Shown here: positions 1-6,488 of the stretch, piece by piece
Layout: every line of letters starts with the position of its first letter
Numbering within the stretch: the first letter of the stretch is position 1
Source of the DNA: Rhodospirillales bacterium
GTDB taxonomy: Bacteria; Pseudomonadota; Alphaproteobacteria; ATCC43930; CGMCC-115725
Assembly (NCBI GenBank): GCA_015654725.1
Contig: JAATGI010000071.1
Span: 1 to 9,674 of the forward strand
Length of the DNA: 9,674 nucleotides
Direction: 5' to 3'
Notes under the pieces: generated by a model
The model's database searches: none
Told to the model about the DNA's origin: nothing
Seen by the model: only the letters and a program-made list of their open reading frames with translations
Made by a program: the position numbers and the translations under genes

Positions 1-735
1 CGCCGCCGCCAAGGTTAGCGAGTCGGCGCCGCGACCGGCGAATTCGCAGCCGAAAATAAGACAGGATAGCGCGGTGCCGGAAAGCAGCAGGCCCGGCACG
101 TCAAACCGGCTCCAGGATGTTTCGCGAATGTCGGGAATGAAGCGCAAGACCAGTACGACGCCGATCATCCCGATCGGTACATTGATGTAGAAGATCCACC
201 GCCACGACAAATAGGTCACGATGAAGCCGCCGAGCGGCGGCCCCAACACCGGCCCGATCAAGGCAGGCACCAGCATCCAGGCCATGGCATTGACGAGCTG
301 TGTCTTCGCCACCGTGCGCAACAGGATGAGCCGGCCTACCGGCACCATCATCGCGCCGCCCAGCCCTTGCAGAATGCGCGCGAACACCAGGAACGGCAGG
401 CTCGAGGATTGACCGCACAAGATCGAGCCGAAGGTGAACAGCACGATCGCGGCGCCGAAGACGTTGCGCGCGCCGAACCGGTCGGCGATTTTGCCGCTCG
501 CCGGGATGAAGATCGCGAGGCTTAGAAGGTAGGAGGTCATCGCCAGGCTCATGTGAAGCGGCGAGACCGAGAAATCGCGCGCCATGGTCGGCAACGCCGT
601 GGCTAGCACGGTGATGTCGATCTGCTCCATCAAGAGGGCGGTGGCGACAATCAGCGCGATGGTGCGGAAGCCGCGCGCACGCGCCGGCTGCGCCGCCGCG
701 CCCGCGGTCACAGGCTCGCCGGTTTCGAAGCTCAA
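1..735 (-). CDS. DHA2-family MFS multidrug efflux transporter (EmrB/QacA type), 3' end missing
   Basis: A proton-driven drug exporter of the inner membrane; only the N-terminal 245 residues lie in the window and the gene leaves through the left edge. Helix 1 carries the family's acidic signature (MEQIDITVLATALP, residues 36-49). Motif A, GKIADRFGARN, is at 81-91 in the helix 2-3 loop. The antiporter motif C, GPVLGPPLGG, is at 161-170 and runs into LSWRWIFYINVPIG (176-189), which is typical of 14-helix DHA2 proteins rather than 12-helix ones. About six hydrophobic segments are visible. The start is uncertain. A TTG at 735 overlaps the stop of the upstream small ORF (TTGA), while a GTG at 711 is the next choice; neither has a clear Shine-Dalgarno sequence. 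The substrate cannot be told from sequence. The family call is firm; the start is not. Confidence 0.88.
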   Translation of the reverse strand, partial: MSFETGEPVTAGAAAQPARARGFRTIALIVATALLMEQIDITVLATALPTMARDFSVSPLHMSLAMTSYLLSLAIFIPASGKIADRFGARNVFGAAIVLFTFGSILCGQSSSLPFLVFARILQGLGGAMMVPVGRLILLRTVAKTQLVNAMAWMLVPALIGPVLGPPLGGFIVTYLSWRWIFYINVPIGMIGVVLVLRFIPDIRETSWSRFDVPGLLLSGTALSCLIFGCEFAGRGADSLTLAAA

Positions 736-917
736 CCGGCGGCCGCGGCGCGTTCGGGACGGTGCGTGCCCAACCGGTCCATGACAGCGGCGGAGAGGAG
801 GCCGACCGTTCGGTAAAGCAGGAGGCCGATGGGCGGCACGAGCAAGGTAGCGCCGACAACGATCCACGCATCGTCGATGCGCGAGGCGGGCACTGCGGGG
901 CGTTCGGACGTGCTCAT
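732..917 (-). CDS. Possible small single-pass membrane protein, 61 aa, coupled to the MFS gene
   Basis: I do not recognise a family. The ORF begins with ATG at 917 and ends in TGA at 732, overlapping the TTG candidate start of the MFS exporter by two bases. The product has a polar N-terminus (MSTSERPAVPASRIDD), one hydrophobic stretch at about residues 18-46 with a Pro-Pro in the middle (LLVPPIGLLLY), then a basic/Ala tail (DRLGTHRPERAAAAG). This resembles a small membrane protein rather than an Arg/His-rich shadow frame. Position and overlap suggest an operon with the exporter, where it might be an accessory subunit; this is inference. No convincing ribosome binding site precedes the ATG, so it could also be non-coding leader. 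Confidence 0.5.
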   Translation of the reverse strand: MSTSERPAVPASRIDDAWIVVGATLLVPPIGLLLYRTVGLLSAAVMDRLGTHRPERAAAAG

Positions 918-1077
918 GGGCGGTCTTGAGCGCGCATTGTCGCAGCCGCCGGATCAAACGCCAAGCGGCACCGCGCATAGGGGGAATGCGGCAGGAAAGA
1001 GGGGGGCGGATGGCGGTTTCCGACATGGACGCGACGTGGCATTCTGACGTCGTCGTCGGTACAACGGGAAGAATCGC
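918..1077. promoter_or_regulatory. Divergent intergenic region between the MFS unit and the DJ-1/PfpI gene
   Basis: The 160 bases between the divergent ATG codons must hold promoters for both directions. I see no clear -35/-10 pair. The region is GC-rich and contains a purine-rich run (about 993-1008) and a TGACGTC palindrome near 1045. The only other structure is a short ORF described separately. Confidence 0.45.
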
Positions 1078-1081
1078 ATGA
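1010..1081 (+). CDS. Possible 23-aa leader ORF overlapping the DJ-1/PfpI start (ATGA)
   Basis: An ATG at 1010 follows a strongly purine-rich stretch (GGAAAGAGGGGGG) that could serve as a ribosome binding site. It reads 23 codons (beginning MAVSDMDATWHSD) to a TGA at 1079-1081. That stop overlaps the ATG of the DJ-1/PfpI gene as ATGA, the classic arrangement for translational coupling. No sequence family is recognisable at this length, and the ORF may be chance. Confidence 0.25.
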   Translation: MAVSDMDATWHSDVVVGTTGRIA

Positions 1082-1767
1082 GCGAAGCGAAATTCATCAT
1101 CGTCGAGGCGCTGTTTCCCGGGCTAACGCAGCTCGACTTCACCGGCCCTCATACCGTGTTCAGCCGTCTCCCGGCCATCGAGGTTATCGTCGCCTCCGCG
1201 GCGGGTGGCGCGATCCCGTCGGACGGCGGCCTGGTGTTCGCCGGCACTCGGAAGCTGGCCGAAATCGAGCGCTGCGATCTTCTATTCGTCCCGGGCGGCG
1301 CGAGCGCGACGGCGGCCGCGCTGGACGAAAATTTCATGATCGAACTCCGCCGACTGGCGCGAGGCGCGCGCTATCTCACATCGGTTTGCACCGGGTCGCT
1401 GATCCTCGGCGCGGCGGGACTATTGAACGGCAAGCGCGCGGCTTGCCACTGGGCGTGGCGGCACATGCTCCCGCTCTTTGGCGCCGTCCCGGATGAAGCG
1501 CGCGTGGTTCGCGACGGCAATGTCATCACCGGCGGCGGCGTCACCGCCGGTATCGACTTCGCTCTCGCCGTCGCGGCCGAGATTGCCGGCGAGACGACGG
1601 CGCAAGCCATTCAGCTAGGCCTGGAATACGCGCCAGCGCCGCCCTTTAACGCCGGCCGGCCCGAAACCGCCCCTGCCGAAGTGCTCGCGATCGTGAACGG
1701 CGTCAACGCGTCGATCCAGCCGCGGCGGCTGGCGGAAGCGAAGGAAGCGGCGACGCGCCTGCGCTAA
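1078..1767 (+). CDS. DJ-1/PfpI family protein, isonitrile hydratase-like
   Basis: A 229-residue cytoplasmic protein of the DJ-1/PfpI (class I glutamine amidotransferase-like) fold, closest in pattern to the isonitrile hydratase subgroup, which hydrates isonitriles to N-substituted formamides. The nucleophile elbow is TSVCTGS, with Cys104 followed by Thr105. The N-terminal TQLDFTGP supplies Asp20, matching the catalytic Asp known in that subgroup. FVPGG (70-74) is the conserved strand-turn, and the downstream LLNGKRAACHW (115-125) and ITGGGVTAGIDFAL (150-163) blocks are typical. There is no AraC-type C-terminal DNA-binding domain, so it is an enzyme-type rather than regulator-type member. ATG 1078 follows GGAAG at a spacing of six. 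Its stop (TAA, 1765-1767) overlaps that of kup on the other strand. Actual substrate is unproven; other DJ-1 superfamily hydrolase or chaperone roles are possible. Confidence 0.85.
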   Translation: MSEAKFIIVEALFPGLTQLDFTGPHTVFSRLPAIEVIVASAAGGAIPSDGGLVFAGTRKLAEIERCDLLFVPGGASATAAALDENFMIELRRLARGARYLTSVCTGSLILGAAGLLNGKRAACHWAWRHMLPLFGAVPDEARVVRDGNVITGGGVTAGIDFALAVAAEIAGETTAQAIQLGLEYAPAPPFNAGRPETAPAEVLAIVNGVNASIQPRRLAEAKEAATRLR

Positions 1768-3659
1768 ATCTCGATCTGGCCGCCGAGCTCGATGACGCGG
1801 TTGGGCGGGATGCGGAAAAATTCGATCGCGTCGAGCATGGTGTTGGCCATGAAGATGAACAGGCTCTTGCGCCAATGCCAGAAGCCCTTGCTCTTGCCCG
1901 CCACGATCTTTTCGCGCCCGACGAAGAATGAAGTTTCCAGGAGCTTGAACTGGAAATGCATGATGCGGCATTGCGCCAGCGCCCGCGGAATATTGGGCTG
2001 ATCCATGAAGCCGTAATGCAGCGTGATGGTGTGAAAATTCTTGTCGAGATGCCGGATTTCGAGCCGCTGCTCGTGGCCGCCATGGGGAATGTCCTCGGTG
2101 TGGAGGGTCATCAACACGACGCGCTCGGCCAGCACTTGATTGTGCTTGAGATTGTGCAAAAGCGCGTTCGGCACGACATGGTTGTTGGCGGTGGTGAAGA
2201 CCGCCGTACCGTGGACCCGAAGCGGCCGGTCGGGCTTCAGGGAGACGATAAAATTTTCCAGCGGCAGCCCGCCTTGCGAGCGCAGCTCGGTAAGCCGCAA
2301 GCGCCCGCGTCGCCAAGTCGACATCACGATATAGACGAGGGCCGCGACCACCAGAGGGAACCAGCCGCCTTCCTCGATCTTGAGCATGTTGGCGAAGAAA
2401 AAAAGCAGATCGACGACGAGGAAGAACCCGAACAGCGGCAGCGAATACCACAAGCTCCATTTCAGCACGCCATGCATATAGACCAGGGCGAGAATGGTGG
2501 TGATGGTCATGGTCCCGGTCACGGCGATGCCGTAGGCGGCGCCGAGATTGTCGGAGGAGCGGAACCCCAGGACCAGCGCAACCACGGCGACGAGCAAGAT
2601 CAGATTGACTTTGGGCACGAAGATTTGCCCGATCTCCTGCTCGGAGGTGTGGATAATTTCGAGCCGCGGCAAATAGCCGAACTGCACCGCCTGACGCGTC
2701 ATCGAGAACGCGCCCGAGATTACCGCTTGCGAGGCGATCACGGTCGCCGCCGAAGCGAGGATCACGAGCGGGAATCGGAACCAATCCGGCGCCAGGAGAT
2801 AGAATGGATTTTCCAGCGCCTGCGGCTGATGCAGGATGAGCGCGCCCTGACCGAAATAATTCAACAACAGCGCGGGAAACACGAAATACAGCCAAGCCTT
2901 GCGGATCGGGCGCACGCCGAAATGACCCATGTCGGCGTACAGCGCTTCGGCACCGGTGACCGCCAGAACCACCGCGCCCAATAGAATGAGGCCGCGGCCG
3001 GGCGACGCGACGAGAAAGCGGATGCTGTAAAGCGGATTGAGCGCGACCAGGATTTGGGGATGGCGCACGATCTCCACTCCGCCGAGGCACGCGATCACGA
3101 TGAACCACAACACCATGATCGGGCCGAAAAAGTCGCCCACCAGCGCGGTGCCTCGGCTCTGGATGAGGAACAGCGCGACCAGCAGGACCACCGTGACCGG
3201 AAGGATGTAGGGCACGAACAGCGGTGTCGCGACCTTCAAGCCTTCGACGGCGCTCAACACCGAGATCGCGGGCGTAATCACGCCGTCGCCATAAAACAAC
3301 GCCGCGCCGATGAGGCCGGCCGTCAGAATCAATGTCGCGGCCCGGGTGTTGCGTCCGGCGGCGCGCAGCGCCAAGGCATTGAGCGCGAGAATACCGCCTT
3401 CGCCGTGGTTGTCCGCCCGCATGATGACGATGACATATTTCAGCGTCACCACGACGAACAGCGACCAGGCGATCAAGGATAATACGCCGCAAACCGATTC
3501 AGGGCTGACAGCGCCGATATCTTCGAAACATTGGCGCACGGTATAAAGTGGCGACGTGCCGATATCGCCATACACCACCCCGAGCGCGCCGACGACCAGA
3601 CCGTGGCGAGCGCGGAAGGCGGCGGTCGCGGTCACGTCTTGGGCGATCGACCGCGCCAT
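1764..3659 (-). CDS. kup: Kup low-affinity potassium uptake permease
   Basis: A complete 631-residue K+/H+ symporter of the KUP/HAK/KT family, within the usual bacterial length of roughly 620-640. The signature GVVYGDIGTSPLYT is at residues 27-40, the second YGDGVITPA block at 123-131, and the GAEALYADMGHFG block at 236-248. About twelve hydrophobic helices run to residue ~445. A cytoplasmic C-terminal domain follows and ends in the family-typical ELGGQIEI. Kup takes up potassium when the inducible Kdp and Trk systems are not dominant, notably at acid pH. ATG 3659 is preceded by GGAACGG at a suitable distance, and the N-terminus aligns with normal Kup starts. The gene is single-cistron: it diverges from the histidine kinase gene and converges on the DJ-1/PfpI gene, sharing the bases CTAA (1764-1767) between the two stop codons. 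No terminator is visible at its end. Confidence 0.97.
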   Translation of the reverse strand: MARSIAQDVTATAAFRARHGLVVGALGVVYGDIGTSPLYTVRQCFEDIGAVSPESVCGVLSLIAWSLFVVVTLKYVIVIMRADNHGEGGILALNALALRAAGRNTRAATLILTAGLIGAALFYGDGVITPAISVLSAVEGLKVATPLFVPYILPVTVVLLVALFLIQSRGTALVGDFFGPIMVLWFIVIACLGGVEIVRHPQILVALNPLYSIRFLVASPGRGLILLGAVVLAVTGAEALYADMGHFGVRPIRKAWLYFVFPALLLNYFGQGALILHQPQALENPFYLLAPDWFRFPLVILASAATVIASQAVISGAFSMTRQAVQFGYLPRLEIIHTSEQEIGQIFVPKVNLILLVAVVALVLGFRSSDNLGAAYGIAVTGTMTITTILALVYMHGVLKWSLWYSLPLFGFFLVVDLLFFFANMLKIEEGGWFPLVVAALVYIVMSTWRRGRLRLTELRSQGGLPLENFIVSLKPDRPLRVHGTAVFTTANNHVVPNALLHNLKHNQVLAERVVLMTLHTEDIPHGGHEQRLEIRHLDKNFHTITLHYGFMDQPNIPRALAQCRIMHFQFKLLETSFFVGREKIVAGKSKGFWHWRKSLFIFMANTMLDAIEFFRIPPNRVIELGGQIEI

Positions 3660-3832
3660 ATCAGCCGTTCCGTTCCCGCCGCACTGAGAGCGTCGGCGAC
3701 CGCAACGCCAACGCGCGAAAATGCCGAAATGTCATGACTGAATGAGGAACGGTCTCGCGGACCGAATCTCCTGGATTCGAGAAGGCCGGAATCTAGTGCG
3801 GGTCGCTGCGGAAATCCACTGTGCGACGATGG

Positions 3833-3862
3833 TTAACAAAAATCAATTTTCTCCTCTATATA
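3833..3862 (+). promoter_or_regulatory. Predicted sigma70-type promoter for the histidine kinase gene
   Basis: TTAACA (3833-3838, five of six matches to TTGACA) and TATATA (3857-3862) are separated by 18 bases in the AT-rich island. Transcription would begin near 3869 and give a leader of about 135 bases before ATG 4006. The CtrA-like TTAACCAT on the opposite strand overlaps the -35 element. Confidence 0.4.
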
Positions 3863-3909
3863 TCAATTAGTTATCAGACATCTTCGGGGCTGAGACCAGC
3901 GTTCCCAAC

Positions 3910-3937
3910 GCCCTCCGCCGACGAGGCGGGACAGGGC
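3910..3937 (+). other. Stem-loop in the histidine kinase mRNA leader
   Basis: GCCCT (3910-3914) pairs with AGGGC (3933-3937), and CCGCC (3915-3919) pairs with GGCGG (3925-3929), closing a GACGA loop with a three-base GAC bulge on the 3' side. That is ten GC-rich pairs. The following bases (TAACTGATTTTC) are not a uniform T-run, so it is not a standard intrinsic terminator. It could be an attenuator, an RNA-stability element or a protein-binding site. Confidence 0.4.
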
Positions 3938-4005
3938 TAACTGATTTTCAATAATCTTAACCGTATTCTCCCGGGGTGACTGATGCCGACCTTCCGGTGA
4001 CGGGG

Positions 4006-5370
4006 ATGAACGACACTATTTTGGCCCAACAACTGCGCATGGCGATGAAATCGCCGCTGCCGATCTATTTCGGGGCGGTGCTGGCGATGCTCGCGGCGAT
4101 CACGTTGCAGGGCCAGCTCCCGGGTCCCGTGCTCGACGGGTGGGCCGCGGTCATGCTGGGCTGGCAGGGCGTCCGCTATTTCCTGTTCCGCCGGTTTCAC
4201 CGACTCGAAACCGATGCGGAGATCGCGCGCCAAGCCATGCTCGTCACTGCAGTGTGGTCCGTCACTGGGTTGCTGTGGGGCCTGTTTGCCAGCACCTATT
4301 ATTGGCCTGTCGATCCCGAGGCGAGCTTATTCATGTTGACCGTCGTCACCACAACCGTCGCGGCGGGCGCGGTGGTGGTGTCGCCCTATCTGCCGGCCCA
4401 GACCGGCTATCTTTTCGGCGCTGGCGCGCCGGCCGTGGCCGCCTTCATCCTGCACGGCACGCGGTTTTCGCTGCTGATGGCGGCGATGGCCGTTGCTTTT
4501 GCCGTGGCCGCCCGCGCGGCCACCCTGTTCGGCAATCGCGGCGTTGTCGATCTTCTCAAACTGCAGCAAGAAAATTCCGCGCTGCTCGCGGAAACGCGCA
4601 AGGCCAAGGAGGCGGCGGATCTTGCCAGCCACGTAAAGTCGCGCTTTCTCGCCAATATGAGCCACGAATTTCGCACCCCGCTCAACGCCATCATCGGCTT
4701 CTCCGAGTTGATGCGCGATGAAACCTTCGGCGCCATCGGCAACCCGCGTTATGCCGGCTATGTCGCCGACATCAATTTGTCGGGCCGTCATTTACTCGGC
4801 ATCGTCAATGACGTGCTGGACCTGTCGAAACTCGAAGCCGGCGGCATGCGGCTCGCCGACGACGAGATCGACCTGGCGTCGCTCGCCGACCAATGCCTGA
4901 CGATCGTCGGCACCCAGGCCAAGTCGTGCGGTGTCCAATTGGTGATCAGGGAGCCCGACGTGCCGGTCAGCATCCGCGCCGACGCCCTCCGGCTGAAGCA
5001 GATTCTCCTCAACTTGATGTCGAACGCGGTGAAGTTCTCGCATGCCGGTGGGCAAGTCACGGTTGCGGGGACACTCGCCGGCGACGGCGCCCTCGTCGTC
5101 AGCGTCAGCGACAACGGCATCGGCATGGACCAGACGGGCATCGCCACCGCGCTGCAACCGTTCGGCCAGGTCGAGAACAGCTTCACCCGGCGGCACACCG
5201 GCACGGGTTTGGGGCTGCCCCTGGCAAAATGGCTGGTCGAGCTTCATGGCGGCCGGCTCGATATCGAAAGCAAGCTGGGGCAGGGGACTACCATCCGTGT
5301 CACGTTGCCGGCGGCGCGGATCAGGCGTCTCGACTTTGCCGCCCCGGTGCTGGTCGCCGCCGCTCATTAG
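4006..5370 (+). CDS. Orphan membrane-bound sensor histidine kinase
   Basis: A two-component sensor that would autophosphorylate on His and pass phosphate to an unlinked response regulator. Numbered from ATG 4006 (454 aa), about six hydrophobic segments fill residues 10-175. A short coiled linker follows (about 180-205). The HisKA dimerisation helix has NMSHEFRTPLN with the phospho-acceptor His220. The ATPase domain shows the N box NLMSNAVKFS (336-345), G1 box DNGIGM (369-374) and G2 box GTGLGL (399-404). No receiver, PAS or HAMP domain is seen, so the membrane bundle itself is the likely sensor, as in DivJ- or MASE-like kinases. ATG 4006 follows GGTGA at five bases; an in-frame GTG at 3976 would add ten residues but has no ribosome site. 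No response regulator gene lies nearby. Specific signal and partner unknown. Confidence 0.92.
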   Translation: MNDTILAQQLRMAMKSPLPIYFGAVLAMLAAITLQGQLPGPVLDGWAAVMLGWQGVRYFLFRRFHRLETDAEIARQAMLVTAVWSVTGLLWGLFASTYYWPVDPEASLFMLTVVTTTVAAGAVVVSPYLPAQTGYLFGAGAPAVAAFILHGTRFSLLMAAMAVAFAVAARAATLFGNRGVVDLLKLQQENSALLAETRKAKEAADLASHVKSRFLANMSHEFRTPLNAIIGFSELMRDETFGAIGNPRYAGYVADINLSGRHLLGIVNDVLDLSKLEAGGMRLADDEIDLASLADQCLTIVGTQAKSCGVQLVIREPDVPVSIRADALRLKQILLNLMSNAVKFSHAGGQVTVAGTLAGDGALVVSVSDNGIGMDQTGIATALQPFGQVENSFTRRHTGTGLGLPLAKWLVELHGGRLDIESKLGQGTTIRVTLPAARIRRLDFAAPVLVAAAH

Positions 5371-5412
5371 CCGCCCTTCCGCCCGCCATCGGCTCCCGCT
5401 AGAGTCGGGGCG

Positions 5413-5796
5413 ATGGCAAAGCTCAGCATCCGTATCGATTTCGCCGCCGAGCGTCAGATCGGACCCGGCAAGGTGCGGCTTCTGGAACTGATCGGCGAGA
5501 CCGGATCGATTTCGGCGGCGGGCCGGGCGCTCAAAATGTCTTATCGCCGCGCCTGGCTCTTGGTCGATGCGCTGAACGGCATATTTCAGGAGCCGTTGGT
5601 GACAACCATGCTGGGCGGGAGGGCCGGCGGCGGCGCCCGCCTGACGCCGTTCGGGCGTGAGGTGCTGGCGCATTACCGCAAGCTCGAAGCCCGGGCAGCC
5701 TTGGCCGGCAAGGAAAATCTGTCCGCGCTTGAAAATGCGTTGGCAAAAGGCTCGCCGCCGCGCCGCGCCCGCAAGGATAGCGCCGGAGCCGATTAG
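5413..5796 (+). CDS. ModE-type winged-helix DNA-binding protein without molybdate-binding domains
   Basis: A 127-residue protein matching only the N-terminal winged helix-turn-helix of ModE, the molybdate-responsive repressor. The diagnostic segment is at residues 21-60: VRLLELIGETGSISAAGRAL, then KMSYRRAWLLVDALNGIF, followed by the Gly-rich wing GGRAGGGARLTPFG (68-81). Full ModE (about 260 aa in E. coli) carries two Mop/TOBE folds that bind molybdate. Here the protein instead ends in a basic, low-complexity tail (SPPRRARKDSAGAD). ATG 5413 has GGGGCG just upstream. It begins 42 bases after the kinase stop, so co-transcription is possible, and its TAG overlaps the modB stop on the other strand. 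It probably controls modAB through the element at 7297-7323. How it would sense molybdate without Mop domains is unclear; a separate Mop protein or another ligand is possible. Confidence 0.87.
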   Translation: MAKLSIRIDFAAERQIGPGKVRLLELIGETGSISAAGRALKMSYRRAWLLVDALNGIFQEPLVTTMLGGRAGGGARLTPFGREVLAHYRKLEARAALAGKENLSALENALAKGSPPRRARKDSAGAD

Positions 5797-6482
5797 CGTC
5801 CGTGCAATCGCGCGGTCGCGCGGTGGTTGAGATATTCGCCGCCGACAAGCGTGAGCAGCGACAACGCCACGGAAATAATCACGAGCCGCAGCGCGGCGGC
5901 GTCGCCCCCCGGCACCTGGGTAAAGGTATAAATCGCCAGCGGTAGTGTTCGCGTCTCGCCGGGGATGTTGGAAACGAAGGTAATGGTCGCGCCGAATTCG
6001 CCGAGCGAGCGGCCGAAGGACAAAAGCGCGCCGGTGACGATGCCGGGGGCCATCAAGGGCAAGGTGACGGTGGTGAAGATGCGCGCGCGCCCGGCGCCCA
6101 AGGTCGCCGCCGCTTGTTCGAGCCTGCGGTCCACGGCTTCAGCGGACAGTCGGATCGCGCGCTCCATCAAGGGAAAGCCCATGACGCCGGCGGCGATCGC
6201 CGCGCCGGTCCAGCGAAAGACGAAGGAAATACCGAACGCGTCGTAAAGCCAGGCGCCGATCGCGCCATTCCGCCCCAATAGGATCAGCAGGAAATAGCCG
6301 GTGACGACCGGGGGCAGTATCAGCGGGAGCTGGACCAAACTGCGCAACAGGTTCTTGCCGGGAAACCTTAGCCGCGCCAGGAGCAACGCCACCGCGATGG
6401 CGACCGGCAAACTCACCCCGACAGCCCAGAGGGCGATCCTCAGGCTGAGCAGCAGGATTTCGATTTCTTCGCCGGTCACCAC
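5793..6482 (-). CDS. modB: ModB molybdate ABC transporter permease
   Basis: A 229-residue inner-membrane permease of the molybdate (or tungstate) ABC importer, normal length for ModB. Hydrophobic helices start at about residues 8-36 and continue through QLPLILPPVVTGYFLLILLG (51-70). The cytoplasmic EAA loop that contacts the ATPase is at about 122-146, with EQAAATLGAGRARIF then TVTLPLMAPGI. The block SLGEFGATITF (159-169) is characteristic of ModB/CysT permeases. Translation starts at GTG 6482, six bases after the modA stop codon, with a second GTG immediately following; the ribosome site is weak, consistent with coupling to modA. No modC ATPase gene follows: the stop at 5793 is overlapped by the convergent ModE-like gene. 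The EAA loop looks intact, so an ATPase must be supplied from elsewhere in the genome. Confidence 0.95.
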   Translation of the reverse strand: MVTGEEIEILLLSLRIALWAVGVSLPVAIAVALLLARLRFPGKNLLRSLVQLPLILPPVVTGYFLLILLGRNGAIGAWLYDAFGISFVFRWTGAAIAAGVMGFPLMERAIRLSAEAVDRRLEQAAATLGAGRARIFTTVTLPLMAPGIVTGALLSFGRSLGEFGATITFVSNIPGETRTLPLAIYTFTQVPGGDAAALRLVIISVALSLLTLVGGEYLNHRATARLHGR

Positions 6483-6488
6483 CCGATT

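Larger units (their letters stand above)
3660..4005. promoter_or_regulatory. AT-rich divergent regulatory region between kup and the histidine kinase gene
   Basis: This is the longest gene-free stretch (346 bases to the chosen kinase start) and the only markedly AT-rich one (about 3831-3872). It contains a small inverted repeat, CGAATC-TCCTG-GATTCG (3763-3779), whose arms each contain a GANTC site, the CcrM methylation target in alphaproteobacteria. It also holds TTAACCAT on the minus strand (3836-3829) and TTAACCGT on the plus strand (3957-3964), resembling CtrA half-sites. A promoter and a leader stem-loop are listed separately. I could not assign a good kup promoter on the minus strand. 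The motif calls are by eye and short enough to occur by chance. Confidence 0.45.

Noticed and set aside
101..871. A 256-codon minus-strand frame across the MFS gene
   Set aside because: It is out of frame with the MFS protein, which has the correct motifs A and C and hydrophobic helices; the alternative is Arg/His-rich and lacks membrane segments.
1956..2984. A 342-codon open frame antisense to kup
   Set aside because: It mirrors the kup codon pattern, has a biased Gln/His/Arg/Asp composition and matches nothing recognisable; it is a shadow frame.
1615..3492. A 625-codon open frame on the minus strand, overlapping nearly all of kup in another frame
   Set aside because: Its translation is rich in Arg, His and Ala with no recognisable motif, as expected for an out-of-frame reading of a high-GC gene. 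The kup frame carries every family signature.
3855..3875. TATATATC run upstream of the kinase as a second ModE box
   Set aside because: No inverted partner half-site is present; the run is better explained as the -10 element in an AT-rich promoter.
3890..3900. GGGGCTGAGACC-like string resembling part of a thiamine pyrophosphate riboswitch
   Set aside because: The other conserved THI-box segments are absent, and the downstream gene is a kinase unrelated to thiamine.
3976..4005. GTG at 3976 as the start of the histidine kinase
   Set aside because: It lacks a ribosome binding site, whereas ATG 4006 has GGTGA five bases upstream. Kept only as an alternative adding ten residues.
4792..5673. A 293-codon minus-strand frame antisense to the histidine kinase and ModE-like genes
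   Set aside because: It spans two well-supported genes on the other strand and has shadow-like composition.
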